Positions 35,437-44,220 of a DNA stretch of 64,000 nucleotides are shown here, in pieces. A program made the translations under genes and the position numbers. Numbering within the stretch: the first letter of the stretch is position 1; each line of letters starts with the position of its first letter. Below the pieces are notes generated by a model, which searched no databases, had not been told where the DNA came from, and saw only the letters and a list, made by a program, of their open reading frames with translations. Location of the stretch: positions 71,796-135,795 of the forward strand of contig CAKRFY010000004.1 of NCBI GenBank assembly GCA_934320895.1, written 5' to 3'. This stretch comes from an uncultured Lachnospiraceae bacterium. Its GTDB lineage: Bacteria > Bacillota > Clostridia > Lachnospirales > Lachnospiraceae.

Positions 35437-35710
35437 GAGTATTTTGAAACTTTTTTTATTTTTTTTAAATAATACGGCAGCTATTACTGTTTTAGTTTTA
35501 ATAAGTCGATATAATAAATAGTAATCGCATAGCTTGACGACCAATTTCAAGCTTGCAGACAAACAACAACCATTTCTTTGCAAAGTTTTATCATAAGTAT
35601 TATTATATATAGAAATAATTATTACTACTACTTATAATATAAAGTACAAAGAAAAACAGACCACACAAACTTAATATGCGCATAAAACTGCGCAAGAACG
35701 GAGTTATAGT
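35437..35710. other. Divergent intergenic region before the FliK-like gene
   Basis: AT-rich spacer with no supported gene; a minus-strand open frame (35392-35583) lacks a ribosome site and crosses the hrcA promoter, so it is rejected. On the plus strand TATAAT lies at 35633-35638 with a weak -35, a plausible promoter for the next gene, followed by a hairpin at 35677-35694. Confidence 0.6.
35677..35694 (+). promoter_or_regulatory. Hairpin plus ribosome site leader of the FliK-like gene
   Basis: TGCGC (35677-35681), 8-base loop ATAAAACT, GCGCA (35690-35694), then AGAACGGAG and ATG. The araC gene at 52050 has the same layout with TGTGC, AGAAAATG, GCACA, AGAATGGAG. The stems differ but both pair, a compensatory change. 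Confidence 0.65.
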
Positions 35711-37945
35711 ATGGACAATAATACAAGCAGAATAAATTCATTAAATACAAACAGCATGAGTAACCAGACAGCAAACGGCAGGACACAGTCAAGGACAACA
35801 ACATCACGAAACGGGAATGTAAACGCTCAGACTTCTTCTGGGTCTATATCACGCACTCCCGGCGGCAGCAATGACTATGGCGTTGCCAGAAACGCTACTC
35901 AGTTAAGAGCAGGCGATATCGTAAAGGGTGAGATTTCCGACCTCAGAGGAAATGAGATAACTGTTACTCTTGACAACAACACAATTTTAAAAGGATATAT
36001 AGAAAACAGCTCCAGACTTTCTATAGGGCAGACCGCTGCTTTCTCCTTAAGCAGTCCAAATCCGGGACAGATCTTACTCTCACCGGTAAAAAACAGTTAT
36101 TCTGATACAGAGCTTAATCTCATAAACAAAGCACTTGATGAAGCGGGACTGCCAAACACAGAACATAATCAGGCTACAGTTAAGGCACTTATGGATAATC
36201 TTCTTCCTATAAATAAAGAGTCTATCCAGTCACTTATGCAGCAAGCCTATGACTGTAAAACAGAAGATTTTGCCACTCTTGCAATTATGAAAAGACTGAT
36301 GATGGACATAAATGAAGATACGGTATCACAATTTTCAAGCTACAGACACGGAACGTATCACCTTATCGATAGACTTTCATCACTCTCATCAGAGATACCA
36401 GATCTTCTTGGTTCTCTTTCCCAGAATGCCGCACCACATTCAGTAGCAGCATTTGGCGAAAAACTTATAAATATATTATTTCATGCCTTTGAAGACGGAA
36501 ATAATATCACACAGACTCCGACAATATCATTTCTTACAGATGCACAGCACAAAGAACTTTTAGATATACTTTCAAATACTGCAATGACAGAAGATACTTT
36601 GGAGCAGCTTGAAAATGGTACACTCTCACTTCATGATGCACTTACAATGCTAAGAGACTCTGCCGGAAGTAAAACCCTTGTCTTTGGCGATAGCGTAAAT
36701 GCCACCAATGAACTTTTCCAGCAGACGCTTTTAAACATTGATAGTACGCTTGAATCAGCAACCGATATTTCAGAACTAAAAAACTCTGATCTTTTTAAGA
36801 ACATTCCTACTCTTAATGAGATTACCGAAACTGACGAAGCTTCCGAAAATCCTGAGATTGCTGACACAGATACTCCTGAAAATAAAAATGCACAAGAAGA
36901 AATCGAAGATGCAGCCACGGAAACTACAAATGACACTGTTTCTGAAAACAAAATGGGACTTGCTGCCAAATTTTTCCATAATATTACTGAGACAGCCAAA
37001 AATTCCATAAACAACATGTTGCAGCAAGCATCACAAAACGTAAAAGATCAGGACCAATCTGGCTCAGGTACAGTTATTGACACACTCTGTGAAAAATTTC
37101 AGACACTGGGCAAAGAGAATGACTATCTTAGTACATTTCTTGATAAAAATGCCAGAACCGAACTTTTAAACACTTTATCAAAATTGCCCATAAGCAGATC
37201 TCTTATCGTAAAGATTGCTTCCGGAGATGCAACTGCAAAAGAAGTTCTCACAGTTATCAAAAATGTCATTCCTCTGTCAGACCCAGAACTTATAAGTGAA
37301 CTTTTTAAGTCCCAGTCTTTTGAAGCACTGTTTTCAAAAGTACTCCAGAGTGGCTGGACTTTATCACCTCAAAAATTAAAAGATGGTGAAAACATAAACT
37401 CCTTCTATAATAAAATGCAGGAACAGCTAAAAGATTTTGAAACACTTATAAGTACAAATCTTTCAGGTCAGGACTCAGACAATCTTGGACAAAATGCAAG
37501 AGATACCCAGAGCAACATTGAATTTATGAAAACTTTAAGTGAAACTTTTTCATATTTTCAAATGCCGTTAAAACTTCAGAACCAAGACGCACATGTAGAT
37601 CTTTATGTATATACAAAAAAAGGAAAACTAAGACAGGATCCAAATAATATACATGTACTTCTCCATCTCGACATGGAACATTTAGGTGCTCTCGATGTTT
37701 ACCTTGACAAAAATCACAATGAGATAAACACTAAATTCATCTCTGATAATGACAAGTCGATAGACCTTCTTGCAACAAATGCTGATATGTTAAAAGATGC
37801 ACTCAACTCCCAGGGATATGCATGCCATGTAAAAATAGAAAAAGCTGATGCAAGCACCAGCACGATAGATGAATTTATAAATGCCAAGATAAATACACAA
37901 CAGACAACTGACATGAAGCGTTTTTCTTTTGATATAAGAGCCTGA
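35711..37945 (+). CDS. FliK-like (Flg_hook domain) protein, second copy outside the flagellar operon
   Basis: 744 aa. The N-terminal ~55 residues are Asn/Ser/Thr-rich and disordered. A small beta domain follows (RAGDIVKGEISDLRGNEITV, residues ~66-120), then a long helical/acidic middle (TDEASENPEIADTDTPEN). The C-terminus (residues ~615-710) resembles the Flg_hook domain of FliK: NIHVLLHLDMEHLGALDVYLD, KFISDNDKSIDLLATNADML. That domain contacts the flagellar export switch in FliK proteins. It is alone on the plus strand with a convergent repeat after it, 27 kb from the true fliK. It could be an export-switch-related or motility-accessory protein; the exact role is unknown. GGAG lies seven bases before the ATG. 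Confidence 0.72.
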   Translation: MDNNTSRINSLNTNSMSNQTANGRTQSRTTTSRNGNVNAQTSSGSISRTPGGSNDYGVARNATQLRAGDIVKGEISDLRGNEITVTLDNNTILKGYIENSSRLSIGQTAAFSLSSPNPGQILLSPVKNSYSDTELNLINKALDEAGLPNTEHNQATVKALMDNLLPINKESIQSLMQQAYDCKTEDFATLAIMKRLMMDINEDTVSQFSSYRHGTYHLIDRLSSLSSEIPDLLGSLSQNAAPHSVAAFGEKLINILFHAFEDGNNITQTPTISFLTDAQHKELLDILSNTAMTEDTLEQLENGTLSLHDALTMLRDSAGSKTLVFGDSVNATNELFQQTLLNIDSTLESATDISELKNSDLFKNIPTLNEITETDEASENPEIADTDTPENKNAQEEIEDAATETTNDTVSENKMGLAAKFFHNITETAKNSINNMLQQASQNVKDQDQSGSGTVIDTLCEKFQTLGKENDYLSTFLDKNARTELLNTLSKLPISRSLIVKIASGDATAKEVLTVIKNVIPLSDPELISELFKSQSFEALFSKVLQSGWTLSPQKLKDGENINSFYNKMQEQLKDFETLISTNLSGQDSDNLGQNARDTQSNIEFMKTLSETFSYFQMPLKLQNQDAHVDLYVYTKKGKLRQDPNNIHVLLHLDMEHLGALDVYLDKNHNEINTKFISDNDKSIDLLATNADMLKDALNSQGYACHVKIEKADASTSTIDEFINAKINTQQTTDMKRFSFDIRA

Positions 37946-37967
37946 AAAAACTTGTCCTAATAAAATA

Positions 37968-38063
37968 GGGCTGTCGCACGAAGCAATATTCATACAATAT
38001 GCAGATAATAAATATGTTATTAACATCTACATATTGTATAGATCATGCTTAATGCGACAGCTC
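37968..38063. repeat. ~96-bp palindromic hairpin repeat, copy 1 (between convergent genes)
   Basis: Outer stem GGGCTGTCGCA (37968-37978) with TGCGACAGCTC (38053-38063), 11 pairs. Then AAGCA/TGCTT (37981-37985, 38046-38050), ATACAATATG/CATATTGTAT (37992-38001, 38030-38039; 10 perfect) and AGAT/ATCT plus AATAA/TTATT near the tip. A related copy is at 52968-53062. It lies between the FliK-like gene and the convergent PilZ gene and probably ends transcription from both sides. Confidence 0.85.
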
Positions 38064-38103
38064 CATTTGTTAATGTTTATTTTTTGTATGTTATTGCAAA
38101 AAA

Positions 38104-38484
38104 TTATTCGTCACTTTCTTCATCAAAATGATTTTGCAGATATTCCTTCTCTATGTCATCAAAAATATAATCAAATATCGACGGCATACCCACAAACTCA
38201 CACCCATAAAATGTTGTTCCATCATCATTCTGTTTTCTTCTTACGATTTGGACTACACAATTCAGAATGTCATTTTTGCTCTCAAATTCAAGTCTTGAAT
38301 TAAAATAAAATCCTATTGGCAAAACACTTTTTGTAATAAAACCGATGCCATTTTTTGAAATATCTGTTATCTCAACAGGTGCATTTATGTTTTTTACATG
38401 AACATTATCCTGTTTAAATAATGATGATACCTCAAGATGCATGGTAATCGGAATTCTCTTGCTTCTTCTTTTTTCAGCACCCAT
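38104..38484 (-). CDS. PilZ-domain protein, cyclic-di-GMP effector
   Basis: 126 aa single PilZ domain. The N-terminal EKRRSKRIPI provides the R-x-x-x-R c-di-GMP motif and ITDISKNGIGF the D/N-x-S-x-x-G motif. It binds c-di-GMP and probably acts on motility or polysaccharide targets, but the partner is not visible. It is downstream of gatB by 26 bases and may be transcribed with gatCAB, or from its own promoter in the short gap. The C-terminal tail is acidic. Confidence 0.85.
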   Translation of the reverse strand: MGAEKRRSKRIPITMHLEVSSLFKQDNVHVKNINAPVEITDISKNGIGFITKSVLPIGFYFNSRLEFESKNDILNCVVQIVRRKQNDDGTTFYGCEFVGMPSIFDYIFDDIEKEYLQNHFDEESDE

Positions 38485-38510
38485 ACCCTTACCTCCGTTT
38501 ATATTCTCAT

Positions 38511-39947
38511 CTACTTATCAAGTATCTCCTTCAGTATCTGATTTATCATTCCCGGATCAGCCTTTCCCTGTGTAGCTTTCATAGTCTGGCCTACAAGAAA
38601 ACCTATTGCCTTTTTCTTTCCACTGTGATAATCCTCCACTGACTGTGGATTATTAGCAACTATCTTTTCAATAGTCTCCTTTAAAGCACCATCATCAGTA
38701 TCATTCTTAAGTCCATTCTCCTCAACATATTTTTCAGGATCGATATCTTCATTAAATATCTTTTCAAAAACTTCTTTTGCAACCGAGCTGTTTATAACCC
38801 TGTTTTCTGCAAGATCTATAAGTTTTGCAAGATTTTCAGGAGAGAACTTAAGCTGTTCAGGTTCCATCTCATTTTCTTTCATAAGACGCATTGTCTCAAC
38901 CATAAGCCAGTTAGAAACCTTTTTAGGATTATTGCATATTGCTGTCGTAGCCTCAAAAAGGTCTGCAAGATGTTTATTTCCGGTAAGAATATCTGCATCA
39001 TATTCAGGAAGTTTATACTCGCTAACATATCTTGCAAACTTTTCATCTCTGAACTCTGGCTGATTTTTCTTTATCTCATCAAGCCATTCATCACTTATGA
39101 TTATAGGTACAAGGTCAGGTTCAGGGAAATATCTGTAATCTTGTGCATCCTCTTTTGAACGCATCGCATAAGAGTACTCTTTTGTATCATCCCATCTTCT
39201 TGTCTCCTGAACAACCTTTTCTCCGGCTTCGATAAGGTCTATCTGACGCTCTCTTTCACCTTCTATCGCTCTTGCGATAGCCTTGAACGAATTAAGGTTC
39301 TTCATCTCTGTTCTTGTACCAAACTCCGTTGCTCCAACTTCTCTTACTGAAAGGTTTACATCGGCACGCATTGAGCCTTCCTGTAATTTGCAGTCAGATG
39401 CACCAAGGTACTGCACGATAAGTCTGAGTTTTTCAAGATATGCGATAACTTCCTCCGCTGATCTCATATCAGGCTCAGATACGATCTCGATAAGTGGTAC
39501 ACCTGAACGGTTAAAATCTACAAGTGAGCTCTCGCCCCACTCATCATGCACAAGTTTTCCTGCATCCTCCTCCATATGGATCTCATGTATCCCGATACTT
39601 TTCTTAACTCCGCTCTCGGTTTCTATATAAATATGTCCGTTTCTGCATATAGGCTGATACAACTGTGAGATCTGATAGTTCTGAGGATTATCTGGATAAA
39701 AATAATTCTTTCTGTCAAATTTACAATTCTGTGTAATAGTACAATTTGTAGCAATACCTACTGCTGCTGCATATTCAACAACCTGTTTATTAAGCACCGG
39801 AAGTGACCCCGGCATACCTGTACATACAGGACATGTATGTGAGTTTGGCTTTCCACCAAACTCTGTAGAACATCCGCAAAAAATCTTTGTCTTTGTGGCA
39901 AGTTCTACATGTACTTCCAATCCGATGACTGTTTCATACTGTTTCAT
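38511..39947 (-). CDS. gatB: Aspartyl/glutamyl-tRNA amidotransferase subunit B
   Basis: 478 aa. N-terminal kinase/amidation core starts YETVIGLEVHVELATKTKIFCGC with CPVCTGMPGSLPVLN, KFDRKNYFYPDNPQNYQISQ and EGSMRADVNLSVR. The GatB/YqeY tail domain (residues ~330-475) ends GMINQILKEIL. Together with GatA and GatC it converts Glu-tRNA(Gln) (and often Asp-tRNA(Asn)) to the amide form. Last of the gatCAB genes; 60 bases after gatA. Confidence 0.98.
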   Translation of the reverse strand: MKQYETVIGLEVHVELATKTKIFCGCSTEFGGKPNSHTCPVCTGMPGSLPVLNKQVVEYAAAVGIATNCTITQNCKFDRKNYFYPDNPQNYQISQLYQPICRNGHIYIETESGVKKSIGIHEIHMEEDAGKLVHDEWGESSLVDFNRSGVPLIEIVSEPDMRSAEEVIAYLEKLRLIVQYLGASDCKLQEGSMRADVNLSVREVGATEFGTRTEMKNLNSFKAIARAIEGERERQIDLIEAGEKVVQETRRWDDTKEYSYAMRSKEDAQDYRYFPEPDLVPIIISDEWLDEIKKNQPEFRDEKFARYVSEYKLPEYDADILTGNKHLADLFEATTAICNNPKKVSNWLMVETMRLMKENEMEPEQLKFSPENLAKLIDLAENRVINSSVAKEVFEKIFNEDIDPEKYVEENGLKNDTDDGALKETIEKIVANNPQSVEDYHSGKKKAIGFLVGQTMKATQGKADPGMINQILKEILDK

Positions 39948-40007
39948 ACTTTACCTCTTTTCCATTATTCTAATCAGCAACACTTTTGCATATAAATTTT
40001 CATGTTG

Positions 40008-41465
40008 TTACGCCAGCGGACTATGTTTAAATTCTCTTGTCTGTTCAAAACTATATGCTGCACGTATAATATTCTTTTCCTTAAAGCAGTCCCCAATAAG
40101 CTGTAAGCCGATTGGCAGGCCCTTTGAATCCATTCCACATGGAACAGTTATACCAGGCAGTCCTGCAAGATTTACTGAGATAGTATATATATCTCCAAGG
40201 TACATCTTAAGAGGATCACTTAAACTTTCACCAAGCTTAGGTGCCGTCGTAGGTGCAGCCGGTCCTAAAATAACATCATATTTTGCAAAAGCCTCATCAA
40301 ATGCTTTCTTTATAAGTGCTTTTGTCCTGAGTGCTTTAAGATAATATGCATCATAGTATCCTGAGCTTAAAACAAAAGAGCCAAGCATGATTCTTCTCTT
40401 TACCTCTGCTCCAAAACCTTCTGAACGTGATTTTTTATACATATTGTGAAGTCCGTCATACTCCTTAGTACGATATCCATATTTTACACCATCAAATCTT
40501 GCAAGATTTGAACTAGCTTCAGCACAGGCGATAACATAATATGCAGGTATTGCATACTCAACAAGGCTTAAATCAAATTCTTCAACTATCGCACCCTTTT
40601 GTTCAAGAACTTTCGCAGCATTTAAAACCGCCTCTTTTACTTCACTGTCAAGACCTTCACCGAAATAATCTCTAGGAATACCTATCTTCATTCCCTTTAC
40701 ATCATCAACGAGTGCAGATGTAAAATCAAGGTCATCCCTCTTAACGGAAGTTGAATCTTTCTCATCATGTGAAGCTATTATCTCAAGGATTGTAGCACAG
40801 TCAGTGACATCTTTTGCGACAGGTCCTATCTGATCGAGTGATGAACCATAAGCAATAAGTCCATAACGCGATACCGTTCCGTAAGTCGGCTTTATACCTG
40901 TAACACCGCAGAATGAACTTGGCTGTCTTATAGATCCACCTGTATCAGAACCGAGTGCATAGAAACATTCCTCTGCTGCAACTGCCGCACATGAACCACC
41001 TGACGATCCCCCTGGAACATGCTCTGTATTCCATGGATTTTTTGTCTCACCGTATGCAGATGTCTCCGTTGTACTTCCCATCGCAAACTCGTCCATATTA
41101 GTTTTTCCAAGTATGACAGCCCCAGCTTTTTCAAGATTTAAAACTGCCTCAGATGTAAATGTAGGGACAAAATTTCCAAGAATTTTGGAACTACATGTAG
41201 TAAGCATTCCCTGTGTACACATATTGTCTTTTATCGCAACAGGTACACCAGCCAGTGGTCCATCAAGTTTTCCTTCATCTATAAGTTTCTGAACTTCCTC
41301 TGCTCTCTTTAATGCACCCTCTCTGTCAACAGTCACAAAGCTGTTTACTTTGTCTTCTTTTGCATCAATGGCATCAAGAGCAGCCTTTGTAGCTTCCACT
41401 ACGGTAACTTCTTTATTTTTAATCTTTTTTCCCAGCTCAACAGCTGTAAGATTCATCAAAGACAT
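40008..41465 (-). CDS. gatA: Aspartyl/glutamyl-tRNA amidotransferase subunit A
   Basis: About 485 aa amidase-signature protein. The catalytic Ser-cisSer-Lys triad is carried by GGSSGGSCAAVAAEECFYALGSDTGGSIRQPSSF and the earlier VAIKDNMCTQG (Lys). It hydrolyses glutamine to supply ammonia to GatB. ATG 41465 has GGAGG six bases ahead; a TTG at 41471 is less likely. GatC precedes it by 16 bases, GatB follows. Confidence 0.98.
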   Translation of the reverse strand: MSLMNLTAVELGKKIKNKEVTVVEATKAALDAIDAKEDKVNSFVTVDREGALKRAEEVQKLIDEGKLDGPLAGVPVAIKDNMCTQGMLTTCSSKILGNFVPTFTSEAVLNLEKAGAVILGKTNMDEFAMGSTTETSAYGETKNPWNTEHVPGGSSGGSCAAVAAEECFYALGSDTGGSIRQPSSFCGVTGIKPTYGTVSRYGLIAYGSSLDQIGPVAKDVTDCATILEIIASHDEKDSTSVKRDDLDFTSALVDDVKGMKIGIPRDYFGEGLDSEVKEAVLNAAKVLEQKGAIVEEFDLSLVEYAIPAYYVIACAEASSNLARFDGVKYGYRTKEYDGLHNMYKKSRSEGFGAEVKRRIMLGSFVLSSGYYDAYYLKALRTKALIKKAFDEAFAKYDVILGPAAPTTAPKLGESLSDPLKMYLGDIYTISVNLAGLPGITVPCGMDSKGLPIGLQLIGDCFKEKNIIRAAYSFEQTREFKHSPLA

Positions 41466-41481
41466 AACCAACCTCCATTCT

Positions 41482-41778
41482 TTATCCTACAATAGTTTTT
41501 GGCACTACAAAACTGTCATCTTTCTGCTCCGGCGCATTTGCAAGAGTCTGCTTCGTACCATCACCATTTGTAACCACATCTTCCCTGAATACATTATTGA
41601 CAGGAAATACATGAGACATAGGTTCAACACTTGATGTATCAAGTTCATTTAATTTATCTATATAATCAAGCATTTCTTCCATATCTTTTTTAGCCTTTTC
41701 TTTTTCTTCATCACTAAGTTCAAGCTTTGCGAGAATTCCAACATAATCTATTGTTTCATCAGAAATAATATTTGCCAT
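41482..41778 (-). CDS. gatC: Aspartyl/glutamyl-tRNA amidotransferase subunit C
   Basis: About 98 aa. [36 protein letters not shown] and the VFREDVV segment near the end are GatC hallmarks. It holds GatA and GatB together. ATG 41778 ([10 protein letters not shown]) is preceded by GAGGTT; the in-frame start at 41790 is less supported. First gene of the gat operon. Confidence 0.96.
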   Translation of the reverse strand: MANIISDETIDYVGILAKLELSDEEKEKAKKDMEEMLDYIDKLNELDTSSVEPMSHVFPVNNVFREDVVTNGDGTKQTLANAPEQKDDSFVVPKTIVG

Positions 41779-41822
41779 ATCCAACCTCACTTTGTATTAG
41801 CCAAAATAATCTTAAACCATAA

Positions 41823-41848
41823 GAGACTCACTCATTGGGGTGAGCCTC
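41823..41848 (-). terminator. Weak terminator of the DUF1002 gene
   Basis: GAGACTCAC (41823-41831) pairs with GTGAGCCTC (41840-41848) with one wobble. On the minus strand it follows the DUF1002 stop; the T-tract after it is short (TTATGGTTT), so strength is uncertain. Confidence 0.55.
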
Positions 41849-41888
41849 AAGTTTCATAATTTATATTTTATTATGCGTTATATTGATC

Positions 41889-42821
41889 CTATCCAAACAA
41901 ACCTGTGAAAAAGTTTGCTATCGCTGTAAATATATTGCCAAAGAAATCTCCTATCTTTTCACCAAGTCCCTTTGTATCCACATTTGCAAGATCAATACCT
42001 TTTTCTTTTAATTTGTTATATATATCAGATGCCTGTTTTGCAATCTTGTCAGGATCGATATCTTCCTTAGATACTTTCATCATCATATTTGTAAGCTTTT
42101 GGACATCATCATCTGAAAGATTATCAAGACCAAGTTCACTGGCTGCCTGTTCTATGGCATCCCTTATGTCTGTCTCAGATGAAAGCTGATCTTCAAACAC
42201 CGCTTTTTTAGCTGCTGCCACAAGCTCAGTAACCTTTTGTTTATCGCCTACATTCTTTGCAACTTCTGCTGTAGTAACAAGCTCATCCGTCGCTGTATCC
42301 ATAGTTTTTTCAGATATTTCTTCCCCTGTCATCACAGAATAGGCTTTCATCGCACCTACAAGTGCTGATGTACCCGATATATCAAAGGGGCCAACAACCG
42401 TCACATTTGCATCTGAAAGACCTGCCGTTACAAGCGCATTACAATACATACCTGCTGTACAGTATGTAATATGCTTTGTCGAAACATTTACACCACTGTT
42501 GTCATCCGCCTTTACAACCATAACAGATGATAATGCCCTTGTACCTATAACAGAATCCGACATATAATCTCCAAGATAATCGTGTTCATCCTTATTTGTT
42601 ATCTCAATCGTCTTATAGTCTGACAGATTATCTTTAGTAATGCCAAATCCGTCAAGTACAGCCGCTTTCTCTTTTGCATTAAGGTCTGCCCCAAATGCAA
42701 TATATTTTGATGTTCCCGTAACGGCATCTGCTGATACCACATTTTTTTGTACTGCTACCGAAGTTATAATAATTCCGGCAGTAAGTACGATACCCATCGC
42801 TCTAACTATACACTTTTTCAA
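41889..42821 (-). CDS. Secreted DUF1002 domain protein
   Basis: 310 aa. The N-terminal KKCIVRAMGIVLTAGIIITSVAV is a signal peptide. The DUF1002 domain spans residues ~35-260 (KYIAFGADLNAKEKAAVLDGFGI, TYCTAGMYCNALVTAGLSDANV, GPFDISGTSALVGAMKAY). The C-terminal end is a hydrophobic helix (IGDFFGNIFTAIANFFTGLFG) that may anchor or insert. The start is a TTG at 42821, with GAGG eight bases before; no closer ATG keeps the signal peptide. Function unknown. A terminator-like hairpin follows. Confidence 0.85.
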   Translation of the reverse strand: MKKCIVRAMGIVLTAGIIITSVAVQKNVVSADAVTGTSKYIAFGADLNAKEKAAVLDGFGITKDNLSDYKTIEITNKDEHDYLGDYMSDSVIGTRALSSVMVVKADDNSGVNVSTKHITYCTAGMYCNALVTAGLSDANVTVVGPFDISGTSALVGAMKAYSVMTGEEISEKTMDTATDELVTTAEVAKNVGDKQKVTELVAAAKKAVFEDQLSSETDIRDAIEQAASELGLDNLSDDDVQKLTNMMMKVSKEDIDPDKIAKQASDIYNKLKEKGIDLANVDTKGLGEKIGDFFGNIFTAIANFFTGLFG

Positions 42822-42907
42822 TTTAATTCCTCATTTCTAAATCTAAGAATGTTTAACGCAATATGCATTGCATTCTATATAAAAAACAGATCAAGCCTTA
42901 CACTTCA

Positions 42908-44128
42908 TCAGGCTTTGCCTGCCTTGATGCGTTCCATAGCCTTCTTTGTATTCTCAAGACTTCCGAATGCTGTCAGTCTGAAATAACCCTCACCACTTGG
43001 GCCAAATCCTGAACCAGGTGTTCCGACAATATTAAGATTTTCAAGGAGGTAATCAAAGAACTCCCATGAAGTCATCTTGTCAGGTGTCTTAAGCCAGATA
43101 TATGGTGCATCAACACCACCGTAAACTTCATAGCCTGCACCTGTAAGACCTTCTCTTATTATCTTTGCATTGTTCATATAATATGCGATCTGCTCTTTAG
43201 TCTCTTTCTTTCCTTCTTCAGTGTACACTGCTGCACCTGCTGCCTGGATGATATAAGGAGCACCATTAAACTTAGTTCCGTGACGGCGTGCCCAAAGGCT
43301 GTGAAGCATAACATCACCACACTTAAGCTCCTTAGGGATTACTGTAAATCCAAGTCTTGTACCTGTAAATCCAGCGTTCTTTGAAAAACTTCTAAGCTCG
43401 ATAGCACATCCCTTTGCACCCTCACATTCATAGATAGAATGAGGTACATTCTCTGAAGAAATGTATGCTTCATAAGCTGCATCATAGATGATAACTGCAC
43501 CAATCTTTAATGCATAGTCAACCCATACCTGAAGCTGATCTTTTGTGATAGTTGTTCCCGTAGGATTGTTAGGGAAGCACAGATAGATTATATCAGGCTC
43601 CTCCTTAGGAAGTTCAGGAACAAAATTATTTTCCTTTGTGCATGGCATATAGATAACATCTGACCACTTCTCTGTCTTAGGATCATACTCACCTGTACGG
43701 CCTGCCATAGCGTTTGTATCTACATATACAGGATAAACTGGATCACATACTGCAATCTTGTTGTCAACCGAAAAGATATCTCCGATATTTCCTGAATCAC
43801 TCTTTGCACCATCACTTACAAAAATCTCATCTGCTGCGATGTCGCATCCTCTCGCCTTATAATCATTCTCTACGATAGTTGTACGAAGGAACTCATATCC
43901 AAGGTCAGGAGCATATCCTTTAAATGTCTCCTTTACTGCCATCTCGTCAACCGCACTGTGAAGTCTTTTTATAACAGCAGGTGCAAGTGGTAAAGTTACA
44001 TCTCCGATACCAAGTTTTATAACTTCTTTATCAGGATTCGCTGCCGTATATGCTGCTACTTTCTTTCCAATGGTAGAAAAAAGATAACTACCAGGTAATT
44101 TTAAATAATTGTCATTGATTTTAAACAT
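42908..44128 (-). CDS. dapL: LL-diaminopimelate aminotransferase
   Basis: 406 aa class I/II PLP aminotransferase. Begins [20 protein letters not shown], typical of DapL, with [15 protein letters not shown] carrying the PLP lysine and [20 protein letters not shown]. DapL makes LL-diaminopimelate directly from tetrahydrodipicolinate, bypassing acyl steps, for lysine and peptidoglycan. AAGCC/GGCTT (around 42896-42917) with TTTTTT on the minus strand may end its transcript. It is the only gene of this route in the window. Confidence 0.96.
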   Translation of the reverse strand: MFKINDNYLKLPGSYLFSTIGKKVAAYTAANPDKEVIKLGIGDVTLPLAPAVIKRLHSAVDEMAVKETFKGYAPDLGYEFLRTTIVENDYKARGCDIAADEIFVSDGAKSDSGNIGDIFSVDNKIAVCDPVYPVYVDTNAMAGRTGEYDPKTEKWSDVIYMPCTKENNFVPELPKEEPDIIYLCFPNNPTGTTITKDQLQVWVDYALKIGAVIIYDAAYEAYISSENVPHSIYECEGAKGCAIELRSFSKNAGFTGTRLGFTVIPKELKCGDVMLHSLWARRHGTKFNGAPYIIQAAGAAVYTEEGKKETKEQIAYYMNNAKIIREGLTGAGYEVYGGVDAPYIWLKTPDKMTSWEFFDYLLENLNIVGTPGSGFGPSGEGYFRLTAFGSLENTKKAMERIKAGKA

Positions 44129-44220
44129 TATAACATAACCCGCCTTTCAGTATTTTTTCAATTACACATTTTACACGAAAGCGGTTGTTATTGCAAGATG
44201 TGTATTTTATTGCAGCTTAC

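Noticed and set aside
35392..35583. Minus-strand open frame across the hrcA promoter
   Set aside because: Covers CIRCE-adjacent promoter bases, lacks a ribosome site and has no recognisable protein features.
42843..42902. Strong terminator behind dapL
   Set aside because: AAGCC/GGCTT with TTTTTT is possible but the stem overlaps the dapL stop region and is short, so it was mentioned only within the dapL entry.
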